A DNA stretch of 64,000 bases, taken from IMG/VR virus record IMGVR_UViG_3300029258_003380, positions 33,967 through 97,966 of that record, one strand, 5' to 3'. A model generated the notes under the pieces. That model had not been told where the DNA came from, made no database searches, and saw only the letters and a program-made list of their open reading frames with translations. The position numbers and the translations under genes are program-made. This stretch comes from a virus. Each line of letters opens with the position of its first letter. The first letter of the stretch is position 1. Below are positions 1-7,685 of this stretch, one piece after another.

Positions 1-2
1 AA

Positions 3-290
3 GGCGATGAGACAGAGGACGATATAGAAGAACCTTTGAGCAGGAAGTACAAACAACTGAAGCACGACTATCAGGCTCTACAAAACCAGGAAATGCTAAA
101 GAGCAAGGATCTCAGAAGATATGGTGCGTTGGATCTATCAGAGTTTGAGACACATTTAATGGAAACTGTTTCACAGTGCATTCCGGATGAAGGTGTCGAG
201 CGACATCTGAAGAGGCAACTGGACTTGGTTCATAAACTACAATCAAAGTACAAAAGAGGTGGGGACGATGAAAGAACAAGAACTACGTGA
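3..290 (+). CDS. C-terminal part of an unknown charged protein (5' end outside window)
   Basis: The frame is open from the first bases of the window without a convincing start; a TTG at 36 has no ribosome site, so I read this as the tail end of a longer gene. The visible 96 residues are very charged (acidic GDETEDDIEEP, then Lys/Arg/Gln-rich) and predicted helical, probably coiled coil. It ends by overlapping the start region of the next gene, which fits translational coupling. I do not recognise the family and infer no function. Confidence 0.5.
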   Translation, partial: GDETEDDIEEPLSRKYKQLKHDYQALQNQEMLKSKDLRRYGALDLSEFETHLMETVSQCIPDEGVERHLKRQLDLVHKLQSKYKRGGDDERTRTT

Positions 291-594
291 AAGAGCAACG
301 TGCGGAGTCTGTAGGAAAAGAATCGGTCATACAGGGCTGCCCATGTTCTGGACTTTAAAAATCGAGAGGCACGGGTTGAAGGCCGATGCGATGCGACGCC
401 AGGACGGCTTGGCTGCGATACTTGGCAATAGCGTTCTAGCCAGTGTCATGGGTCCGCACGAGGAGATGACAACTCCACTCATGGATAAGCCGGTGACAGT
501 GACGGTGTGCGAATCCTGTGCCGTGGAACGTGTGTGCATCGCTCAGATTGCCGAAGAGCATGGCAAGAATGATGACGAAGATGAGGAAATCTAA
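268..594 (+). CDS. small protein with two CxxC pairs (zinc-ribbon-like)
   Basis: A 108-residue protein of unknown function. I chose ATG 268 over the in-frame GTG at 259 because the AGAGGTGGGG ribosome site lies 6-12 bases before the ATG. It has CxxC near the N-terminus (CGVC) and CxxC near residue 80 (CESC), an arrangement that usually binds one zinc ion. The C-terminus is strongly acidic (NDDEDEEI). It overlaps the previous gene by about 23 bases and the next gene by about 35. It belongs to the run of small metal-binding-type proteins upstream of the terminase. What it binds cannot be said from sequence. Confidence 0.6.
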   Translation: MKEQELRERATCGVCRKRIGHTGLPMFWTLKIERHGLKADAMRRQDGLAAILGNSVLASVMGPHEEMTTPLMDKPVTVTVCESCAVERVCIAQIAEEHGKNDDEDEEI

Positions 595-1102
595 AAAAGA
601 GCGATTGAACAATGGGATGTTTGTGTTTTCAATAACACTTGCTCTGATTGTATCTACAACGGTGTCAGTGGCTGATATTATTTGCGCCCAGTATGACATG
701 GTTCGAGACGTTGTGTTTGAGATTTTGATCATTGCTGTTTCTGTGATTTATGCAATGGTTCTGCTGTTTTATGTCGTTGCGCGAGCTTCTGAACCTGTGG
801 CCGGCTGGATATTGGAACGCCTTGGTAAACATCGGGGGAATCGTAAACACAAAGAATCCGGACGTGTTGGGATGCCACCATATCATCATAATTGTCGATC
901 ACTGATTTTGCCACTAACCGACGTCGGAACACTTGGTTTTGTGCATTGCGAGGATTGCAGACATTCCGTTAAAACTCACGATGTGAGTGACGTCATTGGC
1001 ATTTGCTGCAATGGTAAAAGCCCCGAATTCAGCAAACAAATACAACTGTTTCAGAAAGGGACCGGTTGTTCAGCAGGAGAAACGCGGGAATGGGAGATAT
1101 GA
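560..1102 (+). CDS. small membrane protein with a PPYHHNCRS motif
   Basis: About 180 residues if ATG 560 is used; ATGs at 569, 572 and 581 are equally possible because no strong ribosome site is visible. Two hydrophobic segments (about residues 20-38 and 50-72) should span the membrane, followed by a basic stretch. Residues 106-114 read PPYHHNCRS, nearly identical to PPYHHICRS in the large head protein at 13762; this resembles the terminal motif of SPP1 gp7/Mu F-type head proteins. A CxxC (HCEDC) follows. Role unknown; membrane location is inferred from hydrophobicity only. Confidence 0.5.
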   Translation: MARMMTKMRKSKKERLNNGMFVFSITLALIVSTTVSVADIICAQYDMVRDVVFEILIIAVSVIYAMVLLFYVVARASEPVAGWILERLGKHRGNRKHKESGRVGMPPYHHNCRSLILPLTDVGTLGFVHCEDCRHSVKTHDVSDVIGICCNGKSPEFSKQIQLFQKGTGCSAGETREWEI

Positions 1103-1105
1103 AGC

Positions 1106-1183
1106 ATGAGTAGATTTCCAAGACCGTGGTATCGAGGCGATTGTTGCGGCAAGTACGTCTGGTGCTGCACTTGTTGGCTGTAG
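1106..1183 (+). CDS. 25-residue cysteine-rich peptide (candidate)
   Basis: A very short open frame starting four bases after the previous stop, with a weak GGGAG site 9 bases upstream. It has five cysteines in its last half (GDCCGKYVWCCTC) plus three tryptophans. It fills the gap exactly and its stop precedes the AGGAGGGG site of the next gene, which supports a real gene; the short length makes chance possible. It could bind metal or be a translation-coupling leader. No family recognised. Confidence 0.35.
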   Translation: MSRFPRPWYRGDCCGKYVWCCTCWL

Positions 1184-1193
1184 GAGGGGAGTT

Positions 1194-1565
1194 ATGAGCA
1201 ATGCGATCAATGAATCCGGAGCGATGTCGATGTTGCGTGAGATGGCCAGGATTCTCGCCAAAAAGATAGACACGGATGGGCTACTGATGGCTGAAGACTA
1301 TGCTACGCGAGCAGTAGCTGTTATCCGGAGATTGGAGAAAGAGCGCGTTGACCTGACCGACAAGATCCTCAAGCAAGAGGCCATAATCGAAGAGATGGGC
1401 GGTGCTGTTACGACTGCCATGTTGCGCCAGGGGATACTGGCTACGCACGAGGATTGTCCGAAGTGCGGTACGCGTGGGTTCGAAAATGGTGTGGCCTGTG
1501 AGGAATGTGGAGGAGTTGGACGAAGGAAGCTCGATAAACAAGTTCGGCAGCGGAGTGAGCCATAA
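1194..1565 (+). CDS. helical protein with DnaJ-type zinc-finger tail
   Basis: A 123-residue protein of unknown role. Start ATG 1194 follows a strong AGGAGGGG site. The first 75 residues are helical, with a likely coiled coil at residues 45-70. The C-terminal part has two CxxCxGxG-like units: C88-C91 (CPKCGTRG) and C102-C105 (CEECGGVG), the pattern of DnaJ cysteine-rich domains that bind zinc. There is no J domain, so it is not a DnaJ chaperone. Similar CxxCxGxG pairs occur in the proteins at 3973, 8249 and 59441. Confidence 0.65.
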   Translation: MSNAINESGAMSMLREMARILAKKIDTDGLLMAEDYATRAVAVIRRLEKERVDLTDKILKQEAIIEEMGGAVTTAMLRQGILATHEDCPKCGTRGFENGVACEECGGVGRRKLDKQVRQRSEP

Positions 1566-1585
1566 AAGACGGATGGAGGTTCGTA

Positions 1586-2191
1586 ATGATCAAACAAACA
1601 ACGACAGTACAAGAGGTAGTGGAACTACTTAACGATCTAACAAAGCGCGACAGGGAAGGAATGGAGACGCTGGTAAACACTAGAGTCTCTGTAGAAGCGC
1701 CCATTGCCGACCATTCCACAGTCCAGGTCATGGTTCACAAAGCGGACGACGGGCGCACGTTGTATCTTATCGGCGCGTTGGGATTGCTCAACGGGCTCTT
1801 CGGGGTAGACGAGTCGACAGGGATGGGCGCTATTGCCGCTGTATTCGGAGTCCAGTGTCCAAAATGCGGATCCGATGACAACGATGGACGTGTCGTTGGT
1901 GATAACTGTAGCGACTGCGGCGAAGCATTGGTATTGGGCAAGCTTCAGGGGTTCGCGCTTACGAATGTGGCGCCTTTGGTGTTCGACGATGACGATATCG
2001 AAGATATTTGGGCTATGGAGGACGACAACGGTGGGGACGACCTATACCTATTGACATGTCGTGACCGTGGTTTAATCGGCGGTGATACGATCAGTATTGT
2101 GAGCATTGGTGACTACGATGGCAATTATACAGTCGTGAATGTCTCTCCGGCGACTGATGGGTTCGTTCGGATCACACTGAGGCTGTTGTAG
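1586..2191 (+). CDS. unknown protein with central zinc ribbon
   Basis: 201 residues, starting at ATG 1586 after a GGAGG site. The N-terminal 70 residues look alpha/beta. A CPKC pair (about residue 91) and a CSDC pair (about 110) form a zinc ribbon of about 25 residues; an acidic stretch (DDDDIEDIW) and a beta-rich end (GDTISIVSIGDYDGNYTVVNVS) follow. I do not recognise a family. It sits among other small metal-binding proteins, and promoter or operator signals are not evident. Confidence 0.6.
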   Translation: MIKQTTTVQEVVELLNDLTKRDREGMETLVNTRVSVEAPIADHSTVQVMVHKADDGRTLYLIGALGLLNGLFGVDESTGMGAIAAVFGVQCPKCGSDDNDGRVVGDNCSDCGEALVLGKLQGFALTNVAPLVFDDDDIEDIWAMEDDNGGDDLYLLTCRDRGLIGGDTISIVSIGDYDGNYTVVNVSPATDGFVRITLRLL

Positions 2192-2217
2192 TATAAAAAT
2201 GGAGAGGGGTGGTGAAG

Positions 2218-2622
2218 ATGTCGACCAAATTAACAAAGCGACAAAAACAAGTTCGTACAGCAATCGTACTCGGGCTAGGAAAGTGGAATGATTTAAAAAG
2301 CAGTAAATTAGATTTGTCGAATGGTACTATCTGGTGTGGTCTTTGCGACATATTTATGTTCGGAACTAGAATGTGCACCAATTGTCCTTTGGATCTCGCG
2401 GGCAAACACTGTTTGGCGGAGAATGGTTATTACGACAAATTCGCAACGAATGAAGATGATGGGTGGGGATTGTATTACGATCACGAAAACGATAGCGATA
2501 AGCGTCTTGAAAATCTCGACGGCGAGTTGAAAGTCGAAACCGCTGCCCTAATCGACGGCATGATTTCGGATCTGGAATTGGCGTTGAAGTGGTTCGATGA
2601 TGGGGGCTATCGTGAATACTGA
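2218..2622 (+). CDS. unknown cysteine-containing protein
   Basis: 134 residues from ATG 2218, preferred over GTG 2209 because GGAGAGGGG ends about 8 bases before it. The N-terminus is basic. The middle has a cysteine cluster (CGLC, then CTNC and one more Cys), probably binding metal. An acidic, aromatic stretch follows (residues 75-90). The end overlaps the next start by about 26 bases. No family recognised. Confidence 0.55.
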   Translation: MSTKLTKRQKQVRTAIVLGLGKWNDLKSSKLDLSNGTIWCGLCDIFMFGTRMCTNCPLDLAGKHCLAENGYYDKFATNEDDGWGLYYDHENDSDKRLENLDGELKVETAALIDGMISDLELALKWFDDGGYREY

Positions 2623-2782
2623 GAACAAAGAAGAGGCTCACAAGCATGATGACTGCTGTTGGGGGTTTGAACGGAAGTCCGGGGAGGGTGGATACGATCG
2701 TTGTGCTATTTGCATTCATGCCGACATCCAATGGGAGGGCATCTATTGCTTACGAGGCGCAGTGAAAAAGGGTGATAAATGA
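2597..2782 (+). CDS. small cysteine/histidine-rich protein
   Basis: 61 residues, starting with tandem ATGs at 2597/2600 inside the end of the previous gene. It has His and Cys residues spaced like metal ligands (HKHDDCCWGF, then CAIC and a later Cys). It ends in a TGA that shares four bases (ATGA) with the next start, the usual sign of coupled translation. Start uncertain because no strong ribosome site is visible; GTG 2612 is possible. Function unknown. Confidence 0.45.
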   Translation: MMGAIVNTENKEEAHKHDDCCWGFERKSGEGGYDRCAICIHADIQWEGIYCLRGAVKKGDK

Positions 2783-3159
2783 GATTTATCAAAGGGCAAT
2801 TCGACACGATCAACACTACTGAGCAAATATTCGAGAAACTGATGGCGCAGATAAAGCCCCCTAAGCTAGTAGGCAACGTCATGGGAATGGATTTATACGA
2901 ATCTGAGCACATGCGGGAAGGCGTTGTTGCAATTATTAATAAGTCCGGGGGTGTTGTGGGCGTTATTGACGCAAGGGGGGAAGATAAAAACGAAGAAGAT
3001 GGTGTAGTTCCGATGAAACCTCATCCGAGCGAGTGTCCCAGTTGTAGTTGTGAGGTGGTGTATTACGGGCGATTCGGTAACGAGTATTACTGCGATGATT
3101 GCGGTTGGAGCATGGATGCGACTACCGGCGAGATAACCTATGAAGGCGAACCCGACTGA
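2779..3159 (+). CDS. unknown protein with C-terminal zinc ribbon
   Basis: 126 residues, overlapping the preceding stop by four bases. The first 75 residues look alpha/beta with no recognised fold. Residues about 86-113 hold CPSC and CDDC pairs separated by a short beta hairpin (YYGRFGNEYY), a clear zinc ribbon. Such ribbons bind nucleic acid or protein; nothing in the sequence says which. Confidence 0.6.
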   Translation: MRFIKGQFDTINTTEQIFEKLMAQIKPPKLVGNVMGMDLYESEHMREGVVAIINKSGGVVGVIDARGEDKNEEDGVVPMKPHPSECPSCSCEVVYYGRFGNEYYCDDCGWSMDATTGEITYEGEPD

Positions 3160-3176
3160 GTTAAGGATCAATAAAG

Positions 3177-3560
3177 ATGGCAACTAGAAAAGAAGCATTG
3201 ATGAATTTGATAAGCGAAATAGATGATGACGCAAATACAATCCTGATAGAGCACAGTCAAACCGAATGCAAATGGAAGATGGCTTATTCATACGACTATA
3301 AAGTTGCTAAGGAATTGTCTGGTGGTAGTGCTATTCATGGATGGAGATTTCACCATTCCTACGACCCGCCAAGGAAACCTGTACCAAGAGGCGGGTGGGC
3401 ATTAGCATGGGATGATGACGAGTCAAAAGCTGATGCCTTAATATCAACTGGAAAGGTTGAATCTGGGCAGTTGCGCTGTTGTTTAGACCCACCAGGTGGA
3501 CCGGTGGAATCAACAAAATTGTACTCAAACTGGAAACATTTGGTGGTGAAGGATGACTAA
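3177..3560 (+). CDS. unknown small protein
   Basis: 127 residues, ATG 3177, with weak purine-rich sequence upstream (AAGGATCAATAAAG). The first 25 residues should be helical, followed by a Trp/Gly/Pro-rich middle (GWRFHHSYDPPRKP). The last few codons overlap the next gene by eight bases. No family recognised; probably cytoplasmic as no signal or membrane segment is seen. Confidence 0.5.
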   Translation: MATRKEALMNLISEIDDDANTILIEHSQTECKWKMAYSYDYKVAKELSGGSAIHGWRFHHSYDPPRKPVPRGGWALAWDDDESKADALISTGKVESGQLRCCLDPPGGPVESTKLYSNWKHLVVKDD

Positions 3561-3972
3561 GAAAAAGTATGCAGTCACTGTACATATAAATCAGGCCGAT
3601 GGATACCAGGTTTACGGCATCGAAGCAGAGAGTGAGGAGGAAGCCAGAAATAATTGGTACAACGGAGACATCATATTTGAAGAGTACGAAACTGGATGGG
3701 ACAAAGGCTATGGATCAGAGCCAGAACCGGAGGTTGAGGAGGTTTCTGAATTTGATTATGGATGCGACCAGAGAGCCACGCATGATCTGAAAACAGCCAA
3801 TGAGAAGATAAAGATTCTCGAAAAACGAATTGATGATCTAATAAAAGAATCCGGCATTGTAGAAATGAGAGCCCAGTCACTGATGGTGGCCAATTTATAC
3901 AATATACCGGAGCGGTTGGGAGCCTTGGAACAAGCAATTGTGCATCAGAGGCGAGTCCTAAGGGGGGATTAA
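3553..3972 (+). CDS. unknown protein with C-terminal coiled coil
   Basis: 139 residues. The N-terminal 45 residues form a beta-alpha-beta-like unit (KYAVTVHINQADGYQVYG followed by an EAESEEEARNNW helix) seen in many small phage proteins. A Pro/Glu-rich linker leads to a helical region at residues 75-130 with heptad-like spacing (KTANEKIKILEKRIDDLIKE), likely a coiled coil and oligomer. It ends one base before the next start. Role unknown. Confidence 0.55.
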   Translation: MTKKKYAVTVHINQADGYQVYGIEAESEEEARNNWYNGDIIFEEYETGWDKGYGSEPEPEVEEVSEFDYGCDQRATHDLKTANEKIKILEKRIDDLIKESGIVEMRAQSLMVANLYNIPERLGALEQAIVHQRRVLRGD

Positions 3973-4509
3973 ATGTCAAAAGAATATTTCAACGAAACAG
4001 AAGATCATTACGCTATAGACATTGAGGTCGAGTGCTCTAATTGCAAGGGCACCGGCCTTTATGTTGGGATGAGCGAGCGTGACGGTGCGGCGGTAGTCTG
4101 CCATACCTGTGCTGGTTCTGGTAAAGTCACGTTTAAACGCGAGTTCCCAAAGTTCGTAGGGCGTAAGCGTCGGGACAATGTGAAGCGTGTCTACAAGTCA
4201 GGAGCAGGTTACACGATTTCCGCCAGCGATGTTACAACGAAAGATGGTAAGCTCATACGTTTTTCACAAGCTGGATCCGACTACGACAAGTGGTTGTGGG
4301 GGGCCGTTCCAAAGCCCATTGAAGATCTCCACTGTCCTTATATGCATACAAATCAGAATATGCAGTTGTCCGACCATGAGGCGCACGCCGTCTACGAGGA
4401 GTATTGTATGGCGCAAGGCTTATGGGGTTGCCTTGTTTCTGATTGTAAGCGTTTTGAGAATAAAGCCGAGTGTTGGCGTCGTTACCACGAGTTGTTGGAG
4501 GCTAAGTAA
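3973..4509 (+). CDS. DnaJ-type zinc-finger protein of unknown role
   Basis: 178 residues. Near the N-terminus are two CxxCxGxG units, C21/C24 (CSNCKGTG) and C43/C46 (CHTCAGSG), a complete zinc pair of the DnaJ central domain, but no J domain. The remainder is basic and then Trp-rich, with further Cys/His toward the end (CPYMHTNQN and later). Stop and next start overlap as TAATG. Zinc binding is well supported; the biological role is not. Confidence 0.65.
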   Translation: MSKEYFNETEDHYAIDIEVECSNCKGTGLYVGMSERDGAAVVCHTCAGSGKVTFKREFPKFVGRKRRDNVKRVYKSGAGYTISASDVTTKDGKLIRFSQAGSDYDKWLWGAVPKPIEDLHCPYMHTNQNMQLSDHEAHAVYEEYCMAQGLWGCLVSDCKRFENKAECWRRYHELLEAK

Positions 4510-4691
4510 TGCCACGAAAACCAACTAGACTCTCGCTGATCAAGAAGGCGCTCAAGAAGTTGCAACAACACATGTACGCATGCAGGCTGACAAGTGGTAC
4601 GCGTGCATGTAAGAAATGTTCAGCTGCAGATGTCTGCTCGCAGTACTCGGTAGAGACAACACTCAAAGAAGCGATCAAATTGGATGATTGA
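4509..4691 (+). CDS. small basic cysteine-containing protein
   Basis: 60 residues, start ATG embedded in the preceding TAATG. The first 25 residues are basic and helical (KPTRLSLIKKALKKLQQH), followed by Cys at about 24, 34, 37 and 43 (CKKC then C), probably a small metal site. The stop overlaps the next start. No recognised family. Confidence 0.5.
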   Translation: MPRKPTRLSLIKKALKKLQQHMYACRLTSGTRACKKCSAADVCSQYSVETTLKEAIKLDD

Positions 4692-4974
4692 AATCAAGAA
4701 TGCAGAAAGAGAAGAGTTGGCAAAGTGTTTTTGCGGCTGCAACGATAAGCGTTTGAGGGTTCGTTGTATAGTCTTTAGGAAAAGGCATTCAATGATGTTT
4801 GCGTCAAGAGTTGCCCATTACCAGGTGCGCTGTTCTGCTTGCGGTAGAGAGGATCCGTGGTGTGAAGATATCGATGAAGCGATATGTACTTGGAATGAGA
4901 TACACAAAAAGAAACTATTGCGATGCAAGGCTTTTGTGGTAAGAATAATAAAAAGAGTTTTCAGATTGATCTAA
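4684..4974 (+). CDS. Lar-like restriction-alleviation family domain protein
   Basis: 96 residues. The pattern of an N-terminal Cys knuckle (C15, C17, C19), a beta hairpin, then VRCSACG (C50, C53) followed by W59-C60 and an AIxxWNE helix (residues 66-72) is that of the small Lar/restriction-alleviation-like zinc ribbons common in phages. Founding members modulate host type I restriction; most relatives are untested. Divergence: the first knuckle is CxCxC rather than CxxC. The basic C-terminal tail (VVRIIKRVFRLI) is an addition. Family call moderate, function unproven. Confidence 0.5.
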   Translation: MIEIKNAEREELAKCFCGCNDKRLRVRCIVFRKRHSMMFASRVAHYQVRCSACGREDPWCEDIDEAICTWNEIHKKKLLRCKAFVVRIIKRVFRLI

Positions 4975-4992
4975 AGGGAGGGGGCCATCAGC

Positions 4993-5283
4993 ATGGGAGC
5001 GTTAATTGATCCAAACAAAGACAACAAGAATGACCAGAGAACAGCCTATGTATTCGATAAGACAAAGGAACATTATGTGAAGGTCGATTTCATGGATATA
5101 AAGAGAGGCGATATTTTTGTTTTAATCGAGCCTGATGGTACGCCTGTGGCAAACTTAGTCAGAGGGAGCGTGGCATCAATAGCAGTGGATAATGTCTTTG
5201 TACAAGACGGAGTAGAAGGTGTTCGGGCTATACCGTACAGAGAACCAAGCGAGATTGACGTTGCTAAGGAAGCGAAGATTTAG
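4993..5283 (+). CDS. unknown small beta-rich protein
   Basis: 96 residues with a GGGAGGGGG ribosome site 8-14 bases before ATG 4993. A core such as YVKVDFMDIKRGDIFVLIEP suggests a small beta barrel; the IKRGDIFVL element is also seen in many phage proteins of unknown role. No metal site, membrane segment or signal peptide. Function unknown. Confidence 0.5.
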   Translation: MGALIDPNKDNKNDQRTAYVFDKTKEHYVKVDFMDIKRGDIFVLIEPDGTPVANLVRGSVASIAVDNVFVQDGVEGVRAIPYREPSEIDVAKEAKI

Positions 5284-5315
5284 GCGAATAAAGATCAGAA
5301 AGTAGGTATAAAATA

Positions 5316-5522
5316 TTGGGAGAACGCACCGATAATTGGAATGAACGAAAAGTGAAGTCCGAGTCTTGGATTTGTCCAGACTGTGGATCGGCGCTCAAAG
5401 AGATCCCTGCAAAGGATATGCATCCTGTGTACAGTGATGACGCAAAGGCACGAGGCTGTACTAATCAGGAATGCAACTTCAAGTGTTTCATTTCGCAGGA
5501 GGTAACAGATGCCCAAACTTAA
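5316..5522 (+). CDS. small zinc-ribbon protein
   Basis: 68 residues from TTG 5316, supported by AGTAGGT about 8 bases upstream; no in-frame ATG fits better. Contains CPDC (about residue 20) and a CTNQECNFKC cluster (about 48-57), a zinc ribbon. It overlaps the ParB-like gene by 14 bases, whose own ribosome site (CAGGAGG) lies inside this gene. It may act with that protein, but this is inference from neighbourhood only. Confidence 0.5.
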   Translation: MGERTDNWNERKVKSESWICPDCGSALKEIPAKDMHPVYSDDAKARGCTNQECNFKCFISQEVTDAQT

Positions 5523-6108
5523 CGACGCACGCTGGGTTAAACTCAGTGTGGACAAACTAGTTGCAGCTGACTGGAATTACAAGGTCGAGGATCCGGACCA
5601 AGAGGAAAAGCTGATTGCGAACATCAAGCGCAACGGCCAGGTGGAAAACATCCTGGTAAGAGAACTTGAGTCAGGTTTCTACGAGGTGATCAACGGGAAT
5701 CACCGGTTGGATGCGTTTAAGAAGCTCGGTATTCCCACTGCAATTTGCTACAACTTTGGCGAGACATCGGATGCGCAGGCACGGCGGATTGCAGTAGAAA
5801 CCAACGAGCCAAAGTTCCGCCGCGATGACGCCAAGTTGGCCGTCCTTATCAAGGAGATGATGGATGGTCCTGGCAGTGAATTTACGCTGGAAGATCTGAG
5901 TACCACGATGCCCTTTGACCGAACTGCTCTGGAAGGGCTCGTGACTATTCCTGGCTTCGACTTGGACAAGTTCAAAAAATCTAACGATAAAGAATTGGCG
6001 AACCTTGCCAAGAAAAAAGAGAAGAAAACCCCTGGCGTATCCATCACCGTGCATGCCACATGTCCTGACTGCGGACGTAAATTCAAGGTGAGCGGCAAGA
6101 AGAAGTAG
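5509..6108 (+). CDS. ParB/Srx-fold protein with C-terminal zinc ribbon
   Basis: 199 residues. The N-terminal 90 residues show the ParB-like fold: VKLSVDKLVAADWNY, a helix with IKRNGQ, a VRELESGFYEVINGNHR strand-turn, where I61-N62-G63-N64-H65-R66 takes the place of the GERR box, then LDAFKKLGI. The last 25 residues have one CxxC (CPDCGRKFKV). ParB-type proteins bind DNA and many hydrolyse CTP or act as nucleases; which applies here is unknown. The stop overlaps the terminase GTG start by one base, and no ordinary small terminase subunit is seen upstream, so it may take part in packaging. Confidence 0.75.
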   Translation: MPKLNDARWVKLSVDKLVAADWNYKVEDPDQEEKLIANIKRNGQVENILVRELESGFYEVINGNHRLDAFKKLGIPTAICYNFGETSDAQARRIAVETNEPKFRRDDAKLAVLIKEMMDGPGSEFTLEDLSTTMPFDRTALEGLVTIPGFDLDKFKKSNDKELANLAKKKEKKTPGVSITVHATCPDCGRKFKVSGKKK

Positions 6109-7685
6109 TGACCGAGGCGATACACAAAGACTTTCGGCCGCCCCTAGGCCACCTTCCACGTGTGATCCAGGACGAGATGGTTCGGCCGCCATCGAGGGAG
6201 CGCCTTGTAAAACGTATCGCAGCGATGAAGGCGCACCACATCAACATGGCGCGAAAGTCTTCGTCAGCGTTCATGGAGTATGCCTTCTTGGACGAGGACA
6301 CAGGCTTGCCCTATGAGCAGCAGTGGTTTCATGACGAGTGGCATCTGGCTTGGGACCGTTATCAACGTGTGATGGTGATTGCTCCACGAGACCATGCCAA
6401 GACCAGTAATGTCGTGGGACGGGTAATCTGGGAGTTGGGCAGCAATCCGAATCTGCGTACGAAGGTAGTATGTGCCAGCGATGGGAAGGCTAAGGAGCGA
6501 CTTTATGAGATAGATCAGCACATCACTACCAATCCCAGGGTACGAGAAGTCTTCCCTGAACTGATGCCAAACCCCAATGCCCAATGGAACGCGCACCACC
6601 TGGTTCTGAAGCGTACGGCAAGACACAGAGACGCCTCTGTTGAGGCTCTTGGTATTACGTCGTCAGCGACAGGCGGACGCGCCGACCTGCTGCTTGCTGA
6701 CGATGTGGTAGACCGTCGTAACGCGCTCACAATGCCTGCACTGCGCGCACAGATTAAACAAGCATGGAAGTCGGACTGGGTAAATCTGCTAGAACCGACT
6801 GGCCGTCTCTTTTATATCTGTACATTGTGGCATCCGGGAGATCTGTCACATGAGATATTGGAAGGAAACACCTTCCATGTGCTCCGATACGACATAGACG
6901 ATAATTTTGGCGCGATGTGGCCGTCCAAGTGGAGCGAAGCTGCGCTTAGAATGCGGTATAACGAGATCCTGAGCATCGAGTTCAACCGAGCATTTCGTAA
7001 CCAGGCTATCGATCTGGATTCTGCCATGGTGCAGCCCTCGTGGTTTCAGTTCTGTGATTTGCGTACAGATGAACGGTTTGCTGAACTAGTGGAGCAGGAT
7101 AGCCTTGTATTTTTCACATCTTACGACCCGGCCGGAACACCGACTGGCAAGAAAGATCAGGACTATACAGCGGCTTGCATTGGAGCAGTAGACAAAGATC
7201 GGGGAGTTCTGTACATCGTCGACGCCTGGCGTCAGCGAATGTCCATAAAATCACTGGTAGATACAATCTTTGTCGAGGCAACGACATACGACCCGTGGCT
7301 TGTCCTGATCGAGAAGGTTGGTCAAGCCACAGTGGACGACTGGGTGATTAACGAATACCCACAGATGGAAGGACACATCAAGGTAACGAAGCCTCGGATT
7401 AGCAAGCAGATGCGTCTCCTAGGAACTACACCACTCCTGGAAAAAGGGAAGGTTGTGTTCTCGGCGCACTTGGATCCGAATAGTAAATTATTTGATGGTG
7501 CCAGGGGCTCTCTTGTAGACGAAATGATCGAGTTTCCATTTTCCAAGCATGACGACATGGTGGACTCGTTTTCACAGCTTGTTGCTGTCGCACGAACACA
7601 CTTCCTTGACGTGGACGCCGACGGCGGCGAAGATGTAATGGAGATCCGCATTGGCGACGAAGAGGAAGATGACTACGTATTCTAA
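6108..7685 (+). CDS. terL: terminase large subunit
   Basis: 525 residues, GTG start overlapping the previous stop. This is the motor that cuts and pumps phage DNA into the prohead through the portal. The N-terminal ATPase has a terminase-type Walker A at 93-100 (PRDHAKTS) and Walker B at about 193-199 (DLLLADD). The C-terminal RNase H-like nuclease has its first acid at D340 (SYDPAG), an IEKVG strand and the final acidic pair D482-D483 (KHDDMVDS). Length is normal for the family, and all key residues are present. Its last 17 bases overlap the next gene. Packaging mode (cos or headful) cannot be told. Confidence 0.95.
   Translation: MTEAIHKDFRPPLGHLPRVIQDEMVRPPSRERLVKRIAAMKAHHINMARKSSSAFMEYAFLDEDTGLPYEQQWFHDEWHLAWDRYQRVMVIAPRDHAKTSNVVGRVIWELGSNPNLRTKVVCASDGKAKERLYEIDQHITTNPRVREVFPELMPNPNAQWNAHHLVLKRTARHRDASVEALGITSSATGGRADLLLADDVVDRRNALTMPALRAQIKQAWKSDWVNLLEPTGRLFYICTLWHPGDLSHEILEGNTFHVLRYDIDDNFGAMWPSKWSEAALRMRYNEILSIEFNRAFRNQAIDLDSAMVQPSWFQFCDLRTDERFAELVEQDSLVFFTSYDPAGTPTGKKDQDYTAACIGAVDKDRGVLYIVDAWRQRMSIKSLVDTIFVEATTYDPWLVLIEKVGQATVDDWVINEYPQMEGHIKVTKPRISKQMRLLGTTPLLEKGKVVFSAHLDPNSKLFDGARGSLVDEMIEFPFSKHDDMVDSFSQLVAVARTHFLDVDADGGEDVMEIRIGDEEEDDYVF

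Noticed and set aside
1194-1565. DnaJ chaperone
   Set aside because: Only the zinc CxxCxGxG units are present; no J domain with HPD is found in this or the similar genes.
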